Below are positions 63,488 through 64,000 of a DNA stretch of 64,000 nt, one piece after another. The DNA is from Bacteroidales bacterium. Lineage in GTDB: Bacteria; Bacteroidota; Bacteroidia; Bacteroidales; F082. Location of the stretch: the NCBI GenBank assembly GCA_017538795.1, contig JAFYIE010000114.1, forward strand, positions 62,001 to 126,000. The letters run 5' to 3'. Numbering within the stretch: position 1 is the first letter of the stretch; each line of letters opens with the position of its first letter. Position numbers and translations under genes: made by a program. Below the pieces are notes generated by a model. It searched no databases, was not told the origin of the DNA, and was given only the letters and a program-made list of their open reading frames with translations.

Positions 63488-64000
63488 TTACCAAAGATTC
63501 TTCGGGTAAACTCCCTTATCAATCAAATTCTGAATCTTCCTCACCACATCCGGCTTATCTTCTTTGTATGTCACGCCAAACCAGACGGCGTCGCTCGACA
63601 ACACTTTGAGTTTCGCTTTCTTGTCGTTGATTAGGTTGTTGACCATCAACGGAATGTAGAACTCAGCTTTGATGTTGGTCTGAGCAGGACCATCCAAGAA
63701 TGTCTTGAATCCGTCTTCGAGATAACTCAAGAAATCAGGTGTGAAACCGAAGAAATTCATCGATACCAAGGTGTCGAGTGGGAGAGTGTGCTCACCAGTC
63801 TCATCAGTGTAGGCTGCGCCATCCTTTGTTTTCGCGATTGATGTGCGCTCTACGATGGTCTGCAGGTAGTTGCATCTGTTAGATGTGCACACGCCTCTTG
63901 ACACTGTTCCGAAATCAGACAAGGTGTTCTGGAGCTTGTAGGCCACCATCGAATAGGCGCCTTTCTTGCCTTCGCATTCGACTAGGTACTTAGCCATCAC
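63488..64000 (-). CDS. Sugar nucleotidyltransferase, C-terminal part
   Basis: The gene enters from the right edge, so only about the last 170 residues are present. The segment VSRGVCTSNRCNYLQTIVERTSIAK, LVSMNFFGFTPDFLSYLEDGF, AEFYIPLMVNNLINDKKAKLKVLSSDAVWFGVTYKEDKPDVVRKIQNLI matches the C-terminal half of NTP-transferase enzymes of about 300 residues that couple sugar-1-phosphates to nucleotides. In Bacteroidota such genes sit by NahK-like kinases. It precedes the sugar MFS gene by 33 nt. The catalytic N terminus is out of view, so the coding start is not at 64000 but beyond it. Confidence 0.8.
   Translation of the reverse strand: MMAKYLVECEGKKGAYSMVAYKLQNTLSDFGTVSRGVCTSNRCNYLQTIVERTSIAKTKDGAAYTDETGEHTLPLDTLVSMNFFGFTPDFLSYLEDGFKTFLDGPAQTNIKAEFYIPLMVNNLINDKKAKLKVLSSDAVWFGVTYKEDKPDVVRKIQNLIDKGVYPKNLW

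Overview
The window is 64 kb of a Bacteroidota chromosome, most likely an uncultured, anaerobic member of the order Bacteroidales. This rests on the -7 promoter box TAnnTTTG found upstream of about 20 genes on both strands, a short primary sigma factor of the Bacteroidota type, a type IX secretion protein (PorQ) together with a type A sorting tail on a secreted esterase, SusB-like GH97 and GH109 enzymes, reverse rubrerythrin, and many lipoproteins. Coding density is very high. Only one gene-free stretch exceeds 300 bases (14766-15117). I see no rRNA, tRNA, CRISPR array, phage or intact insertion sequence.

Layout. 1-6010: end-truncated LTA-synthase-like protein (minus), M23 peptidase (plus), then beta-helix lipoprotein, thioredoxin-like protein, smpB and an SPFH protein (minus). 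6107-8707: a lipoprotein joining an M49 dipeptidyl peptidase to a complete nicotinamidase domain, which is the most unusual gene here. 8736-14765: minus-strand outer-membrane barrel, then the run TPR protein, DUF368 (PopT-type undecaprenyl phosphate translocase), aroE, tex. 14843-15053: tandem copies of an inverted-repeat element. 15118-16798: phosphohexose mutase and a small ribbon-helix-helix-like protein. 16785-22526: a seven-gene minus-strand run (dapF, GNAT, mltG, pmm, DUF2279, TPR lipoprotein, recR) linked by ATGA overlaps. 22673-27083: htrA, rpoD, yidC, aroK. 27069-34609: rlmD, nnr, parE, EamA, flippase. 34700-41746: GT2 fusion, nusB, porQ, recF, DUF721, efp, lpxD-like. 41790-49793: GH20, Fic protein, gap, CDF transporter, M28 peptidase, and a small-protein run ending at a NUDIX hydrolase. 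49799-58838: type IX cargo esterase, GH97, an internally deleted PreA-like gene, a 1380-residue dikinase-like protein, and a secreted nuclease. 58911-64000: reverse rubrerythrin, then a set that looks like amino-sugar salvage (GH109, NahK-like kinase, sugar MFS transporter, nucleotidyltransferase).

Together the genes describe core envelope assembly (lipid carrier recycling, peptidoglycan precursors and trimming, flippase, lipid A-type acylation), DNA maintenance and translation factors, and secreted or periplasmic degradation of peptides, nucleic acids and host or plant glycans. The strongest leads are the M49-nicotinamidase fusion, a structured repeat family with compensatory base changes, a dikinase-like protein without its PEP barrel, the collapsed PreA-like gene, and a Fic protein with an altered core motif. 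Promoter and terminator calls are pattern matches made by eye. All family assignments come from recognising motifs, not from database searches.
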